A DNA stretch of 45,868 nucleotides from Clostridia bacterium (lineage in GTDB: Bacteria > Bacillota > Clostridia > Christensenellales > Aristaeellaceae): contig JAFZPI010000038.1 in assembly GCA_017552615.1 (NCBI GenBank), positions 1 to 45,868 of the forward strand, in the 5' to 3' direction. Below the pieces are notes generated by a model. It was not told where the DNA came from, made no database searches, and was given only the letters and a program-made list of their open reading frames with translations. Shown one piece after another: positions 37,288 to 45,832 of the stretch; the stretch's first letter is position 1, and each line of letters starts with the position of its first letter. The translations under genes and the position numbers were made by a program.

Positions 37288-39090
37288 CTAAATCCTGATC
37301 GTCAGTACATTCAATCCCAGCATATTCTGATAATCGATCTTCTTTGCGGCTTTGTAAACCAGACGAATGCCCATGTTCCTGACCTGATCCTGAGGGCTCA
37401 TGAGGGCGGCGCGCTCCGCGGGGTCGAAGGGAACGCAGTCGTCCTTGATGCGCAGGATCACGTCGTCGTCTTTATGCGCCACGCGTATGTCCACGGAATG
37501 GTGCTTCTTGTCCTTGTGGAAGCCGTGGTCGACGACGTTGCCCGCCATTTCCTCGAGGAAGAGGCCGGCCCGGTAGGCGCGGGCCTCGTCGATGCCGCGG
37601 CTCCGGCAGAAGGCGATGACCTGCTTCGAGACGGTCAGGACCTCGTCCATGCTCCGGACGGAGATGTCGATGCGCGCGTCTTTTTCAACGCCGAAGTCCG
37701 CAGGGATGACCATCAGTTCTTCCATGTTGCGGGGCATGCGCTTATGGGCAATGACCGCAAACAGGAGGACGACCAGCGCGCAGATGATGTTGTTGAGGAT
37801 GTTGGCAAGATAGGGGCCGTTGATGACGGCGATGCTTTCCTTTGGCATGATCAGCGGCATGATGATGGCAGAAAGTCCTGCGACACAGATCACACCGTCG
37901 AGAGCGGACAGGACGTGTACCATGGCATTTTTACCCGAGGCTTGTCCATAGGCGACGAAATGCGTGGAAATCAGGGCAATCGGCATGCACCAGGGCAGGA
38001 TCCGGAATCCCCATTCCGCCATTCGGAACACATCCTCGTCGGGATTCTGGTAATACAGCCCTGCCAGCGGATGGGCAAGGAGGCTCAGCACAGCTGCGAG
38101 AAGGCACAGGATGGGGATCATTCGCTGCATTGCCACGCGCATGACGTTGGCGAGAGAAGTACGGTCCTCTTCCCCGATGCTGGTGCCGATCAGCATTCGG
38201 GTGACCGCCAGGCTGCCGCCGTGGACCGACCAGAACACGGCAAGGAATGTGTTCACGGCTGAGAAGGCGGACAGGCCCATGCTCCCGAGACTTCCCATAT
38301 AGACGAGGATCAGGGCGTTGAGGATGATTCCGCGCAAGGCCTGGTAACCGGTGGATAAGGCGCCGGGATAGCCGATCTTCAGGATGGCAGCGGTATCCCC
38401 GCGGTGCTTATCCTTCGGGGAGAATTTCATGGTGGATTTTCCGCTGACGAAGTATTGCGCCTGGATGCCGAAGAACACCCACAGGCCGATGGAAGAAGCC
38501 AGCGCCAGGCCGAGAGCCTTCATGTCCAGGACGGAGACGAACAGGTAATTCAGCAGGACATTGACAGCGATATAGACAATACTGGCAATCGTCGTGCGCC
38601 GCGTCTTGTTTTCAAGGGAAAGGAAACAGGCCAGCTGCTGGCTCAGCAGAAGCGGGATCACACCTGCGGCCATGCCGAGGACATAGGGATTCAGGTATTG
38701 GAGAACCTCCGGGTCGGAGGTGAAGATGCCGGTCAGCCCGAGAGCGGGGGCCAGCAGCAGAATGACCGTGGCGACTGCTCCCACAACGGTGCTGGTGACG
38801 ATATTGGCGGTGAAAAAGCCCCGCGTGCGATCAAACTCGTAGCGGGCCATGTGCTTGCCGCACAAAAGCTGCGAGCCGGCGGTCATCATAACGCCGATCG
38901 CTCCGAGCAGCATGTTGATCGGTCCGTAGAGCCCGACGGCGCTCAAAGCCGCGGCATCGACACCGTTGCTGGCGAACAGGCTGGAGACGATGCCGTTGAC
39001 CGAAGCGATAGCGGCCAGCAGGATCTGGATGGGGAGGAGCTTGAAGAAAAGCCTGGTGATGAGCCGTTGGTCTTCCGAATGCGCTTTCAT
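37288..39090 (-). CDS. MATE-family transporter fused to an RsbW-like HATPase domain
   Basis: A 600-residue two-part protein. Residues about 10-450 are a MATE multidrug/ion antiporter, with twelve hydrophobic segments and family sequences such as 'LFKLLPIQILLAAIAS' and 'GAIGVMMTAGSQLLCGK' in the first half. Residues about 470-600 are a GHKL ATPase like the anti-sigma kinases RsbW and SpoIIAB: N-box 'LFLEEMAGNVVDHG' (about 511-524), 'RIKDDCVPFDP' (about 547-557) and 'NMGIRLVYKAAKKI' (about 572-585). The next gene upstream in the same direction, 33 bases away, is a STAS protein, the natural partner of such kinases. The fusion suggests transport coupled to a phosphorylation switch. Confidence 0.82.
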   Translation of the reverse strand: MKAHSEDQRLITRLFFKLLPIQILLAAIASVNGIVSSLFASNGVDAAALSAVGLYGPINMLLGAIGVMMTAGSQLLCGKHMARYEFDRTRGFFTANIVTSTVVGAVATVILLLAPALGLTGIFTSDPEVLQYLNPYVLGMAAGVIPLLLSQQLACFLSLENKTRRTTIASIVYIAVNVLLNYLFVSVLDMKALGLALASSIGLWVFFGIQAQYFVSGKSTMKFSPKDKHRGDTAAILKIGYPGALSTGYQALRGIILNALILVYMGSLGSMGLSAFSAVNTFLAVFWSVHGGSLAVTRMLIGTSIGEEDRTSLANVMRVAMQRMIPILCLLAAVLSLLAHPLAGLYYQNPDEDVFRMAEWGFRILPWCMPIALISTHFVAYGQASGKNAMVHVLSALDGVICVAGLSAIIMPLIMPKESIAVINGPYLANILNNIICALVVLLFAVIAHKRMPRNMEELMVIPADFGVEKDARIDISVRSMDEVLTVSKQVIAFCRSRGIDEARAYRAGLFLEEMAGNVVDHGFHKDKKHHSVDIRVAHKDDDVILRIKDDCVPFDPAERAALMSPQDQVRNMGIRLVYKAAKKIDYQNMLGLNVLTIRI

Positions 39091-39123
39091 CGCTGCGGAA
39101 CTCCTTTCACGGCCGGCATGCGT

Positions 39124-39432
39124 TTACTCCACCGGCATGATTTCAAGGAAACCCACGAGATTCAGCACATCGCGGATGTATTCGTTGACGTGGATCAGCC
39201 GGACGTCGCCGTTGCGATCCTCCATGGTGTGGAGGGCTGCCAGCAGGATCCGGAGCCCGCTGGAGGAGATATAGTCCACCGCGGTAAAGTCGATTACCAG
39301 GTGCTGCACGCCGTCGAGTTCGGCGTTGATCTTCTGCTCGACAACGGGAGAAGTGGCCGTATCCAGGCGGCCGACGGGTGCGGCGGTCAGCGTGTCGCCG
39401 TTTCGCTCAAAGTTCACGATGATCTCATCCAT
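39124..39432 (-). CDS. STAS-domain protein (SpoIIAA/RsbV-like anti-sigma factor antagonist)
   Basis: A 102-residue single STAS domain; ATG 39432 follows AGGAGGG by 7 bases, whereas a longer frame from 39582 runs through intergenic sequence. It begins MDEIIVNFERNGDTLTAAPV, continues 'GRLDTATSPVVEQKI' and has the phosphorylation loop 'DYISSSGLRILLAAL', with serines 56-58 before Gly59, as in SpoIIAA and RsbV. In those systems an RsbW-type kinase phosphorylates that serine and the unphosphorylated form frees its target. Here the likely kinase is the ATPase domain fused to the MATE transporter encoded 33 bases downstream. Confidence 0.88.
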   Translation of the reverse strand: MDEIIVNFERNGDTLTAAPVGRLDTATSPVVEQKINAELDGVQHLVIDFTAVDYISSSGLRILLAALHTMEDRNGDVRLIHVNEYIRDVLNLVGFLEIMPVE

Positions 39433-39509
39433 GGGAATCCCTCCTGTTTGGTTTGTTCTGATGTCAGCATAGCACCGGTCCGCCCGCAAATCAAGGGGCT
39501 TGCGGCAGT

Positions 39510-41081
39510 TCAGTCCGCTTTTTCCGGAGATTCTGATTCTTTGACTTGAATAAAGGCTGCTGAGAGCGGGGGAATGACCCACTGATTGTTTTCGGTATGG
39601 GCTTTTTCTCCCAGTTGATGAAGCAAGGCATCTGAGTCATTGGCTTTGGCTATGACATGGGCTTTTTCCGTCGGATTGACGGCGATCAGGATCGTCTCGC
39701 CTTCCGCCATGCGCAGCCAGACCAGGGGCTCACCCGGGGCGCCGCTTCGGAGAAAACGGAAATTCCCGCGGTTCTGAAGGGCGGGATGGGCCTGGCGGAA
39801 ATGGATCAGGGTCTGCACAGTGTGCCAGAGGGAGCTTTCGTCCCGGATCTGGTCGATGACGGTCGGGCGGTCCGGGTCGGGATCAAGGGGGACATAGAGC
39901 TTGTCTGGATCGGCGGTCGAGAACCCGGCGTTGGGGCTGGAATCCCACTGCATCGGAGAGCGGGACCCTGTGCGGGCGTAGCCGCCTTCGACCGAGGGCA
40001 GGCCTTCCACATAGCGCATGCCGATCTCATCGCCGTAGTAGATGAAGGGCGCGCCGGGGATCCCCAGCAGGAAGGCGAAGGCCAGCGGCAGCCTTGCGCC
40101 GTGTACAGCCCGGGCAAGGCGGTCCACGTCGTGGTTGCCGGAAGGGACGCAGATCAGGCCTTTCCCGCCGGACAGCGTCCAGTTTTTCGTGTATGTCGCG
40201 ACAAAGGCCGAGGCGTCTCCATCGCCGGCGAAGTAGGGCTTCTCGCAGCGGAAGAGGTCATCATAGTGCGAGTCGGTCCAACCCAGGGTAAAGTCCATGT
40301 GGAATCCACCGCGGATGCTTTTGGGCGGGTCGCTCCACTCCGAAACCATGGCAGCTTCCGGGTATTCCGCGCCGAGGAAGGCAAAAATGTCCTGCCACAG
40401 CGAAACCGTGCCCTCGTGATCCGGGCCGCCCTTCACCAGGGAGGCGGCCATGTCCACCCGGAATCCGTCGCAGCCCATGTCCAGCCAGAAGCGCATGATG
40501 TCCTTTATGACCTGCCGTGTGGCCATGGGACCCGGCGCGTCCATGGCCTGCTGCCAGGGCTTTTCCGGTTTGTAATAGCCATAGTTCAGGGCTGGCTGAT
40601 GGGTGAAAAAGTTCACCGCGCAGCAGCCGTTGCGCTCGGAGATGCCCCTCAGGGGATCTGAGCCGGCGGGGGATTCCCAGATGTTGTTGGTCCACACATA
40701 GCGGTCGGTGAACTCGTTGCGGGCGGCCTTCATGGATTCCTTGAACCACGGGTGTTCCCAGGAGGTGTGGCCGGGTACGAGGTCCAGCAGCACGTGCATT
40801 CCGCGCCTGTGCACTTCCGCGAAGAGCTGCCGGGCATCTTCATTTGTGCCGTAGCGCGGGGCGATGCGGCAGTAATCGGCCACGTCATAGCCTGCATCGA
40901 GGAAGGGGGAGACGTAGCACGGATTGATCCAGAGCGCGTTGCAGCCCAATTCACGGATGTAGTCCAGCCGGCGGATGATGCCCTGCAGGTCGCCGATGCC
41001 GTCGCCGTTGGTGTCCTGGAAGGACTGGGGATAGATCTCATAAAAGATCGCGTTGTCCAGCCAGCGGGGAGCACTGTTCAT
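39510..41081 (-). CDS. Glycoside hydrolase family 13 (alpha-amylase/alpha-glucosidase type)
   Basis: A 523-residue cytoplasmic enzyme. The start at 41081 (MNSAPRW) is preceded by GAGGGA; an upstream ATG lacks a site. The TIM barrel begins 'WLDNAIFYEIYPQSFQDTNG' and carries the GH13 catalytic set: nucleophile Asp210 in GFRVDMAA, acid Glu248 in MVSEWSD and transition-state Asp318 in SGNHDVDR. Region I is DLVPGHTS rather than the common DxVxNH, so it is a divergent subfamily. A beta-sandwich C-terminal domain ends the protein. It likely acts on alpha-glucosides or trehalose-like sugars; the product is not predictable by eye. Confidence 0.88.
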   Translation of the reverse strand: MNSAPRWLDNAIFYEIYPQSFQDTNGDGIGDLQGIIRRLDYIRELGCNALWINPCYVSPFLDAGYDVADYCRIAPRYGTNEDARQLFAEVHRRGMHVLLDLVPGHTSWEHPWFKESMKAARNEFTDRYVWTNNIWESPAGSDPLRGISERNGCCAVNFFTHQPALNYGYYKPEKPWQQAMDAPGPMATRQVIKDIMRFWLDMGCDGFRVDMAASLVKGGPDHEGTVSLWQDIFAFLGAEYPEAAMVSEWSDPPKSIRGGFHMDFTLGWTDSHYDDLFRCEKPYFAGDGDASAFVATYTKNWTLSGGKGLICVPSGNHDVDRLARAVHGARLPLAFAFLLGIPGAPFIYYGDEIGMRYVEGLPSVEGGYARTGSRSPMQWDSSPNAGFSTADPDKLYVPLDPDPDRPTVIDQIRDESSLWHTVQTLIHFRQAHPALQNRGNFRFLRSGAPGEPLVWLRMAEGETILIAVNPTEKAHVIAKANDSDALLHQLGEKAHTENNQWVIPPLSAAFIQVKESESPEKAD

Positions 41082-41112
41082 GTGGAAATCCCTCTTTCTC
41101 TTTTGAATCAAA

Positions 41113-41133
41113 GGAGCCGCACGGAGCGGCCCC
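41113..41133 (-). terminator. Hairpin terminator after the S41 protease gene
   Basis: On the minus strand, GGGGCCGC and GCGGCTCC form a stem around TCCGT, followed by TTTGATTC. One pair is a G-T wobble and the T-run is short, so efficiency is uncertain. Confidence 0.45.
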
Positions 41134-41150
41134 TGAAAAAACTACATGTC

Positions 41151-42419
41151 TTATTTGCCAAGCATCTCGAGCATGGTCAGGTAGGCGGCGTTCATCTGGA
41201 CATCGTTCAGATCGCCCAGGAGATAGGTGGGCTGGGCGTCCTCGGGCACTTCGATCTCCACGTCGGGCGCAATGCCGATCTTGTGTACGGCGTGGCCGTC
41301 CGGAGTGAAGTACTGTGCCTCGGTCACCTGCATGCCCGCGCCGCTCTCGAGGGAGATGACGCCCTGCACAATGCCCTTGCCGTAGGAGTTGACACCGACG
41401 ACCTTGGCCCCGGTGCGGTCGCGGAGGCAGCCGGTCAGGATCTCGGAAGAGGAGGCGGTGTACTCGTTGACCAGGATCACCAGCGGGAGGCTGACCTCCT
41501 TACCGTCGGTGGTGGTGCGGTAGTAATAGCGTTCACCGTTCTTGTATTCCAGATAGCAAAGAGTACCGGAGGGCAGGAAGAGGTCGGCGATGCTCCGGGC
41601 GTCCTGTACCCAGCCGCCGCCGTTATCGCGAAGGTCGATGATGATGCCTTCCGCACCCTGGTTCCTCAGGTTCCGCAGGGCGGTTGCAAATTCGTTCGCG
41701 CAGTCGCCGGCGAACTCGTAGAGCACGATCAGGCCGACATTGTTCTCCAGCATTGTGGATTCCACGCGGGTGGTCTGGATCGTGGCGCGGGTCAGGGTCA
41801 CGGTGTAGGGCTCGCCGTCCCGCAGGAAGGTGACGTCCACGTCGGTGCCCGGGGTTCCGCGCATGATGCTCACGGCGTCATCGAGGGTGTCCGCGGTGAC
41901 ATAGAGGTCCTCGCCTACCATGTAGAGGATATCGCCGCGCTGCACGCCCGCCTGTTCCGCGGGGCCGCCCGGGAAGACCCGGACGATGGTGCAGATCTGG
42001 GTCGTGTAGTTGCCGGAGATCTGGATGCCGATGCCCGCATACTCGCCCTCGTCGTCTTCCCACATCTGGGCGTACTCTTCGGGGGTGTAGTAGAAGGTGT
42101 ACGGATCATCGATGGCGTCGAGCAGGCCGGCCGCCGCACCCTGGAGCATGGCTTCGGTGTCCACGTCCTGGTAGTAGTTTTCTTCGACGATGTCCATGAT
42201 GTCCAGCAGTTCGTCGAACTGGCGGTAGCGCTCATAATCCGCCCTGCTGATGGTCACCGTGTCGCCCGATGCGGCGGGAGCGGCCGGAGCCGCGGTCGCG
42301 CGCGGGGTGTCATCCTCCGGCAGCATATTGCTCAGAGAAGCCATCGTCATCAGGCTGCAGCCGCTGAGCAGGCAGACGCAGAGTACAAGAGCGAGGGCGA
42401 ACAGTAGCTTTTTCTTCAT
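41151..42419 (-). CDS. S41-family carboxy-terminal processing protease (lipoprotein)
   Basis: A 422-residue secreted protease. A lipoprotein signal peptide ends in the lipobox LSGC (about residues 18-21), so it is probably membrane tethered. A Thr/Ala/Pro-rich stretch follows, then a PDZ domain (about 110-195, 'YAGIGIQISGNYT', 'GGPAEQAGVQRGDILYMV') and the S41 catalytic domain, with Ser in 'NEYTASSSEILTG' near residue 322 and Lys in 'VNSYGKGIVQ' near 348 as the Ser/Lys dyad. These enzymes trim C-termini of envelope proteins. It is 15 bases after the PucR/CdaR-like gene. Confidence 0.92.
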   Translation of the reverse strand: MKKKLLFALALVLCVCLLSGCSLMTMASLSNMLPEDDTPRATAAPAAPAASGDTVTISRADYERYRQFDELLDIMDIVEENYYQDVDTEAMLQGAAAGLLDAIDDPYTFYYTPEEYAQMWEDDEGEYAGIGIQISGNYTTQICTIVRVFPGGPAEQAGVQRGDILYMVGEDLYVTADTLDDAVSIMRGTPGTDVDVTFLRDGEPYTVTLTRATIQTTRVESTMLENNVGLIVLYEFAGDCANEFATALRNLRNQGAEGIIIDLRDNGGGWVQDARSIADLFLPSGTLCYLEYKNGERYYYRTTTDGKEVSLPLVILVNEYTASSSEILTGCLRDRTGAKVVGVNSYGKGIVQGVISLESGAGMQVTEAQYFTPDGHAVHKIGIAPDVEIEVPEDAQPTYLLGDLNDVQMNAAYLTMLEMLGK

Positions 42420-42434
42420 ATCCCGAGTTCCTCC

Positions 42435-43364
42435 TTAGAAGCGGGTTGGTTTTTCGGTATCCCTTCTGTGCAGGGTGAAGAGCAGGCGGAACGCAACGGC
42501 GTCGTCGAAATTCCGCAGATCCAGGCCGGTTGCGCGCTGCAGTTTGTCCAGCCGGTACATCAGCGTGCTGCGGTGGATGAACAGCCTTCGGGCTGTATCG
42601 GAGAGGTTCAGGCCGCAGTGCAGGAGGGTGAGGGCTGTCGTCAGCAGCTCATCATCCAGCAGGCGGACCGTCTCCGGATTGAACAGCAGGGAGCGGTAGG
42701 CTTCGGCGGCCTCGTCGGGCAGGTCGTCCACGATGCGTTCGACCAGCATGGCCTTCCAGACATAGACTCCGCGTTCCGGATCATAGCGCCGGCCCAGGCG
42801 CAGCGCATCGGCAGCTTCGCGGTAACTTTGAGCCGGAGAGGTGCCGGCGTTTCCCATGCCGACGGCGGTTTCGCAGCCCAGTTCGGCCAGCAGGCTGTCC
42901 CGCAGCGCACCGGCGTATTCGGCCGTCTCGGCTTCATCCGTGCTCTCGCGCAGGCTCCGAATCACGGCCGCGGTTGAGGCGTCCATGGACACAAACATGT
43001 CCTGCGGCCCCAGCGGGATCGCGTCCCGCAGTCCTTCGGGCAGCCTGTCCGGCGCCTGCAGGAGCAGCACGCAGCACGGATAGGGCAGGTCGTCCGAATG
43101 CGGATCTGTCAGCCGCCGGCGCCAGCGCTCATCAGCACCGGTGGGGGTCTGCTCGCGAAGAATAGCAGCCGCCAGCGACATGCCCAGAGCCAGCAGCGCC
43201 TCAGCGTTGGGTTCTTCCGGACGACACCAGATTGCGTACTCTCCGTTGCCCACGGGCCGCCACAGGCCGTTCTCCGGCGTCTCGGCGGCGGCGCACAGGA
43301 CCAGCCGGTCCCCAACCGGGGCCAGCGCTGCGCGAAGCTCTCTCAGCAGCCGCCTGTCCGCCAT
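42435..43364 (-). CDS. PucR/CdaR-type transcriptional regulator
   Basis: A 309-residue protein; ATG 43364 follows AAGGAGG by 7 to 8 bases, and the longer frame from 43457 would overlap the promoter. The C-terminus (about 245-300) is the PucR-type helix-turn-helix: 'LLTTALTLLHCGLNLSDTAR', 'LFIHRSTLMYRLDKLQRATG', 'LDLRNFDDAVAFRLL', as in CdaR sugar-diacid regulators. The central region (about 90-230) has the GGDEF-like fold that often precedes it. The signal is unknown. It is transcribed with the S41 protease gene. Confidence 0.85.
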   Translation of the reverse strand: MADRRLLRELRAALAPVGDRLVLCAAAETPENGLWRPVGNGEYAIWCRPEEPNAEALLALGMSLAAAILREQTPTGADERWRRRLTDPHSDDLPYPCCVLLLQAPDRLPEGLRDAIPLGPQDMFVSMDASTAAVIRSLRESTDEAETAEYAGALRDSLLAELGCETAVGMGNAGTSPAQSYREAADALRLGRRYDPERGVYVWKAMLVERIVDDLPDEAAEAYRSLLFNPETVRLLDDELLTTALTLLHCGLNLSDTARRLFIHRSTLMYRLDKLQRATGLDLRNFDDAVAFRLLFTLHRRDTEKPTRF

Positions 43365-43389
43365 TCCAACGCCTCCTTGCACACCGGGC

Positions 43390-43418
43390 ATTATAGCACA
43401 ATTCCCTAAGAATGAAAA
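43390..43418 (-). promoter_or_regulatory. Promoter of the PucR/CdaR-S41 operon
   Basis: On the minus strand TTTTCA (43418-43413), a 17-base spacer and TATAAT (43395-43390). The -10 is perfect and the -35 weak, as in many regulated promoters. Confidence 0.5.
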
Positions 43419-43426
43419 GCGTCCAG

Positions 43427-43441
43427 ATGCCCTTCGGGCAT
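43427..43441 (-). terminator. Hairpin after the HAD gene, possible terminator
   Basis: ATGCCC-TTC-GGGCAT is a perfect 6-bp stem 46 bases after the HAD stop codon; it lacks a long T-run. Confidence 0.35.
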
Positions 43442-43486
43442 TGATAATTGTAAACAATCCGCGAATAATGCGCCTCGGAGCCTGCT

Positions 43487-44128
43487 TTATCCGGCGAAGA
43501 AGGCGTCCAGCTTTCCACGCCGGTTATAGCAGATGGCGTTCCAGCCGAGGTTCAGTGCGGCTTCGACATTGGGCGGGCTGTCATCAATGAACAGGATCCG
43601 CGCCGGGTCCAGGTCATAGGTATCGGTCAGCCAGTGATAGATGGCGGGTTCCGGCTTCAGCATATGCAAAAACCCCGACACCGCCATGCCGTCAAAGTCT
43701 TTGAAGAAGTCAAAATGATCCCGGATCCGGGGGAAGGCCTCGTGGTTATAGTTGGAGAGGACATACGTCTTTTTCCCGTGGGCACGGCAGGTCTTTAGCA
43801 CCGCGACGCCCTCGGGTACATCTTCGCGCAGGTCGGGCCAGTCGCGCATGATGCGCGCCGCGGGTACGCGAATCTCTTCGCGGGGGCCGATCATCAACTC
43901 CGCCGCTTCGCTGAGAGAAACGATGCCCCGGTCAAACATGGGCCAGTAAGGCGAAAGGAAGAGCCGCTCCAACAGGACCGGCCATTGCGATTCGTAATCG
44001 GGGACGTGCTGCCGGAGCAGACTCATGGGATCAAAGCGGACCAGGACGTTCCCCACGTCGAAAACCACGGCGTCGATGGCATCCCACGGCATGGTTTCAT
44101 GCAGATCGTCAAAGGTGCGGGGAAACAT
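43487..44128 (-). CDS. HAD-superfamily phosphatase (YihX-like)
   Basis: A 213-residue HAD hydrolase; ATG 44128 follows GGAGG by 6 bases. Motif I is 'VVFDVGNVLVRFDP', with the nucleophile Asp in DVGNV. Motif II lies in 'KTYVLSNYN', and motifs III/IV in 'ILFIDDSPPNVEAALNLGW'. The C1 cap is the four-helix type found in YihX (alpha-D-glucose-1-phosphate phosphatase) and relatives. The substrate is probably a small sugar phosphate. It is divergent from mutY and has its own promoter. Confidence 0.85.
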   Translation of the reverse strand: MFPRTFDDLHETMPWDAIDAVVFDVGNVLVRFDPMSLLRQHVPDYESQWPVLLERLFLSPYWPMFDRGIVSLSEAAELMIGPREEIRVPAARIMRDWPDLREDVPEGVAVLKTCRAHGKKTYVLSNYNHEAFPRIRDHFDFFKDFDGMAVSGFLHMLKPEPAIYHWLTDTYDLDPARILFIDDSPPNVEAALNLGWNAICYNRRGKLDAFFAG

Positions 44129-44162
44129 GGAGCACCTCCGTTTCGCAATTGGTGATAGAAGC

Positions 44163-44191
44163 ATCATAGCACAGGAACAAGGAATACGCAA
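44163..44191 (-). promoter_or_regulatory. Promoter of the HAD gene
   Basis: On the minus strand TTGCGT (44191-44186), 17 bases, TATGAT (44168-44163). Confidence 0.6.
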
Positions 44192-44219
44192 TCAGAACAG
44201 AGACGGAAAGAACTCCGCC

Positions 44220-44247
44220 TTGCACGCAAGGATGGTTGTGGTATAAT
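44220..44247 (+). promoter_or_regulatory. Promoter of mutY
   Basis: TTGCAC (44220-44225), a 16-base spacer and TATAAT (44242-44247), 34 bases before ATG 44282. Confidence 0.6.
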
Positions 44248-44281
44248 ACTTCGCAGAGAGAACGCGAAGGGAGGGATTGCC

Positions 44282-45340
44282 ATGCCCCGTGAAACGGAAT
44301 CGCCGATCACCCGGGCCCTGCTGGACTGGTACGACGCCCACCGTCGAAGCCTGCCCTGGCGGGACGTGGGCAATCCCTACGCGACCTGGGTCAGCGAGAT
44401 CATGCTCCAGCAGACCCGCGTGGAGACCGTGATTCCCTATTATGAGCATTTCATGGCGGATTATCCCGATGTCATGGCTCTGGCCGCCGCGCCGGAAGAC
44501 GAAGTCCTCAAACACTGGGAAGGACTTGGCTATTACAGCCGTGCCCGGAATCTTCACCGCGGCGCGCAGCAGATTGCGGCGAACGGCGGCGAGCTTCCGC
44601 GGGACGCGGCAGGCTGGCGCGAGGTCTGCGGCGTAGGGGATTACACGGCCGGCGCCATTGCCAGCATTGCACTGGGGCAGCGTGCTGCCGCGGTGGACGG
44701 CAATGTGATCCGCGTTATCACCCGCTTGACCGGTCTTCGCGAAAACGCCGCGGTGCCTTCGGTTCGACGCGAGATTGCCGCCCGGAGTGAAGCCCTGATG
44801 CCCCCGGACCGTCCGGGGGATTTCAACCAGGCGCTGATGGACCTCGGCGCGACTGTCTGTATTCCGGCAGCACCCAGGTGTGAAAGCTGCCCATTGGCAT
44901 CTTTCTGTGATGCGTTCGCGGCGGGGGATGCGGAAGACCTCCCGCTGTTGCCTGGCAAAAATCCTCCCAAAGAGATCGAATGGGATCTGGTTTTGATTCA
45001 TATGGGGGACTGCGTTCTGGTTCGCCAACGGGAGGAACGGATGCTGCATGGGCTTTGGGTGTTCCCGATGGTGGAGGGACATAATGAAACCGGCGAATTG
45101 ACGGTTTCGTTGAAGAACCTTGCTGGTTTACATGTATCTGATCTTCAATTCATCGGAGAAGCCAAGCATGTCTTTACCCATCAGATCTGGCAGATGCGCC
45201 TGTGGCGCGGCACGGCGGCCCCGGAGACAATCCCTGTCGATCCCTGGCGGGCGGTGACCCGGGAAGAACTCGAGGCACTGGCCCTGCCCTCTGCCATGCG
45301 CGTGCCAAGACGAATGGCGTTTGGGGACGAGAGAGCGTGA
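44282..45340 (+). CDS. mutY: A/G-specific adenine DNA glycosylase
   Basis: A 352-residue base-excision repair enzyme that removes adenine opposite 8-oxoguanine. The N-terminal helix-hairpin-helix domain carries 'EIMLQQTRVETVIPYYEHF' with catalytic Glu, 'VCGVGDYTAGAIASIALG' and 'AAVDGNVIRVITR' with the catalytic Asp. The [4Fe-4S] motif C-x6-C-x2-C-x5-C is 'CIPAAPRCESCPLASFC'. The C-terminal NUDIX-like domain that reads 8-oxoguanine (about 235-350) is present ('GLWVFPMVEG'). Length is normal. It is followed 17 bases later by a DUF3783 gene, probably on the same message. Confidence 0.96.
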   Translation: MPRETESPITRALLDWYDAHRRSLPWRDVGNPYATWVSEIMLQQTRVETVIPYYEHFMADYPDVMALAAAPEDEVLKHWEGLGYYSRARNLHRGAQQIAANGGELPRDAAGWREVCGVGDYTAGAIASIALGQRAAAVDGNVIRVITRLTGLRENAAVPSVRREIAARSEALMPPDRPGDFNQALMDLGATVCIPAAPRCESCPLASFCDAFAAGDAEDLPLLPGKNPPKEIEWDLVLIHMGDCVLVRQREERMLHGLWVFPMVEGHNETGELTVSLKNLAGLHVSDLQFIGEAKHVFTHQIWQMRLWRGTAAPETIPVDPWRAVTREELEALALPSAMRVPRRMAFGDERA

Positions 45341-45357
45341 AGGGAAAGGTGTGAAAA

Positions 45358-45720
45358 ATGCATCAGCCGGTCCTTTATACCTGGAATCTGACGAAAGAAC
45401 GTCTCAGAGTATTCCGTGAAATTTGTATTTCCCTGTCTGTGCCTGTACGTCCGGTGGCTCCGCAGGAAGCGGATGTACCTTTGGGAAAACTGGGAGAAAC
45501 CGCTCCGGCTCCGGGACTGATGGCGATGCCGTTTCAGGAGGAGATGCTGCTGATGGCGTATTTCCCGGACAAGCTGATCGATCGGTTTCTGGCAGGGATG
45601 CAAGCAAAGGGGATCAACGTCCCCCGCAAAGCGGTGTTGACACCTGTCAATGCCGCCTGGAACAGCAGAAAGCTCTTTGATGAACTGAGCCGGGAAGTCA
45701 GCCGGCAGAGGGTTCCGTGA
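45358..45720 (+). CDS. DUF3783-domain protein
   Basis: A 120-residue soluble protein. The pattern 'LYTWNLTKERLRVFREICIS', 'VRPVAPQEADVPLGKLG', 'FQEEMLLMAYFPDKLIDRFL' and 'RKAVLTPVNAAWNSRKLFDE' fits the DUF3783 family of small Bacillota proteins. No catalytic residues are obvious. It is 17 bases downstream of mutY and probably co-transcribed, which by itself does not reveal its role. AAGGTG precedes the start. Confidence 0.8.
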   Translation: MHQPVLYTWNLTKERLRVFREICISLSVPVRPVAPQEADVPLGKLGETAPAPGLMAMPFQEEMLLMAYFPDKLIDRFLAGMQAKGINVPRKAVLTPVNAAWNSRKLFDELSREVSRQRVP

Positions 45721-45797
45721 AGTTTTACACACGGCCAACGCATGAATGAAATAAGGATCACAAATATTACAAAAGTGTTACCAAAAGGATTTTTGCA

Positions 45798-45829
45798 AAT
45801 CATCTCGAATGATAATCGTCGAGGTGATT
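45798..45829 (+). promoter_or_regulatory. Hairpin sequestering the ribosome binding site of the last gene
   Basis: AATCATCTCGA (45798-45808) pairs with TCGAGGTGATT (45819-45829), 10 of 11 Watson-Crick pairs plus one T-G, around a 10-base loop. The 3' arm contains the GAGGTGATT ribosome binding site that precedes ATG 45833. The loop AATGATAATCG has a Fur-box-like AATGATAATC, possibly by chance. Confidence 0.45.
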
Positions 45830-45832
45830 TAC

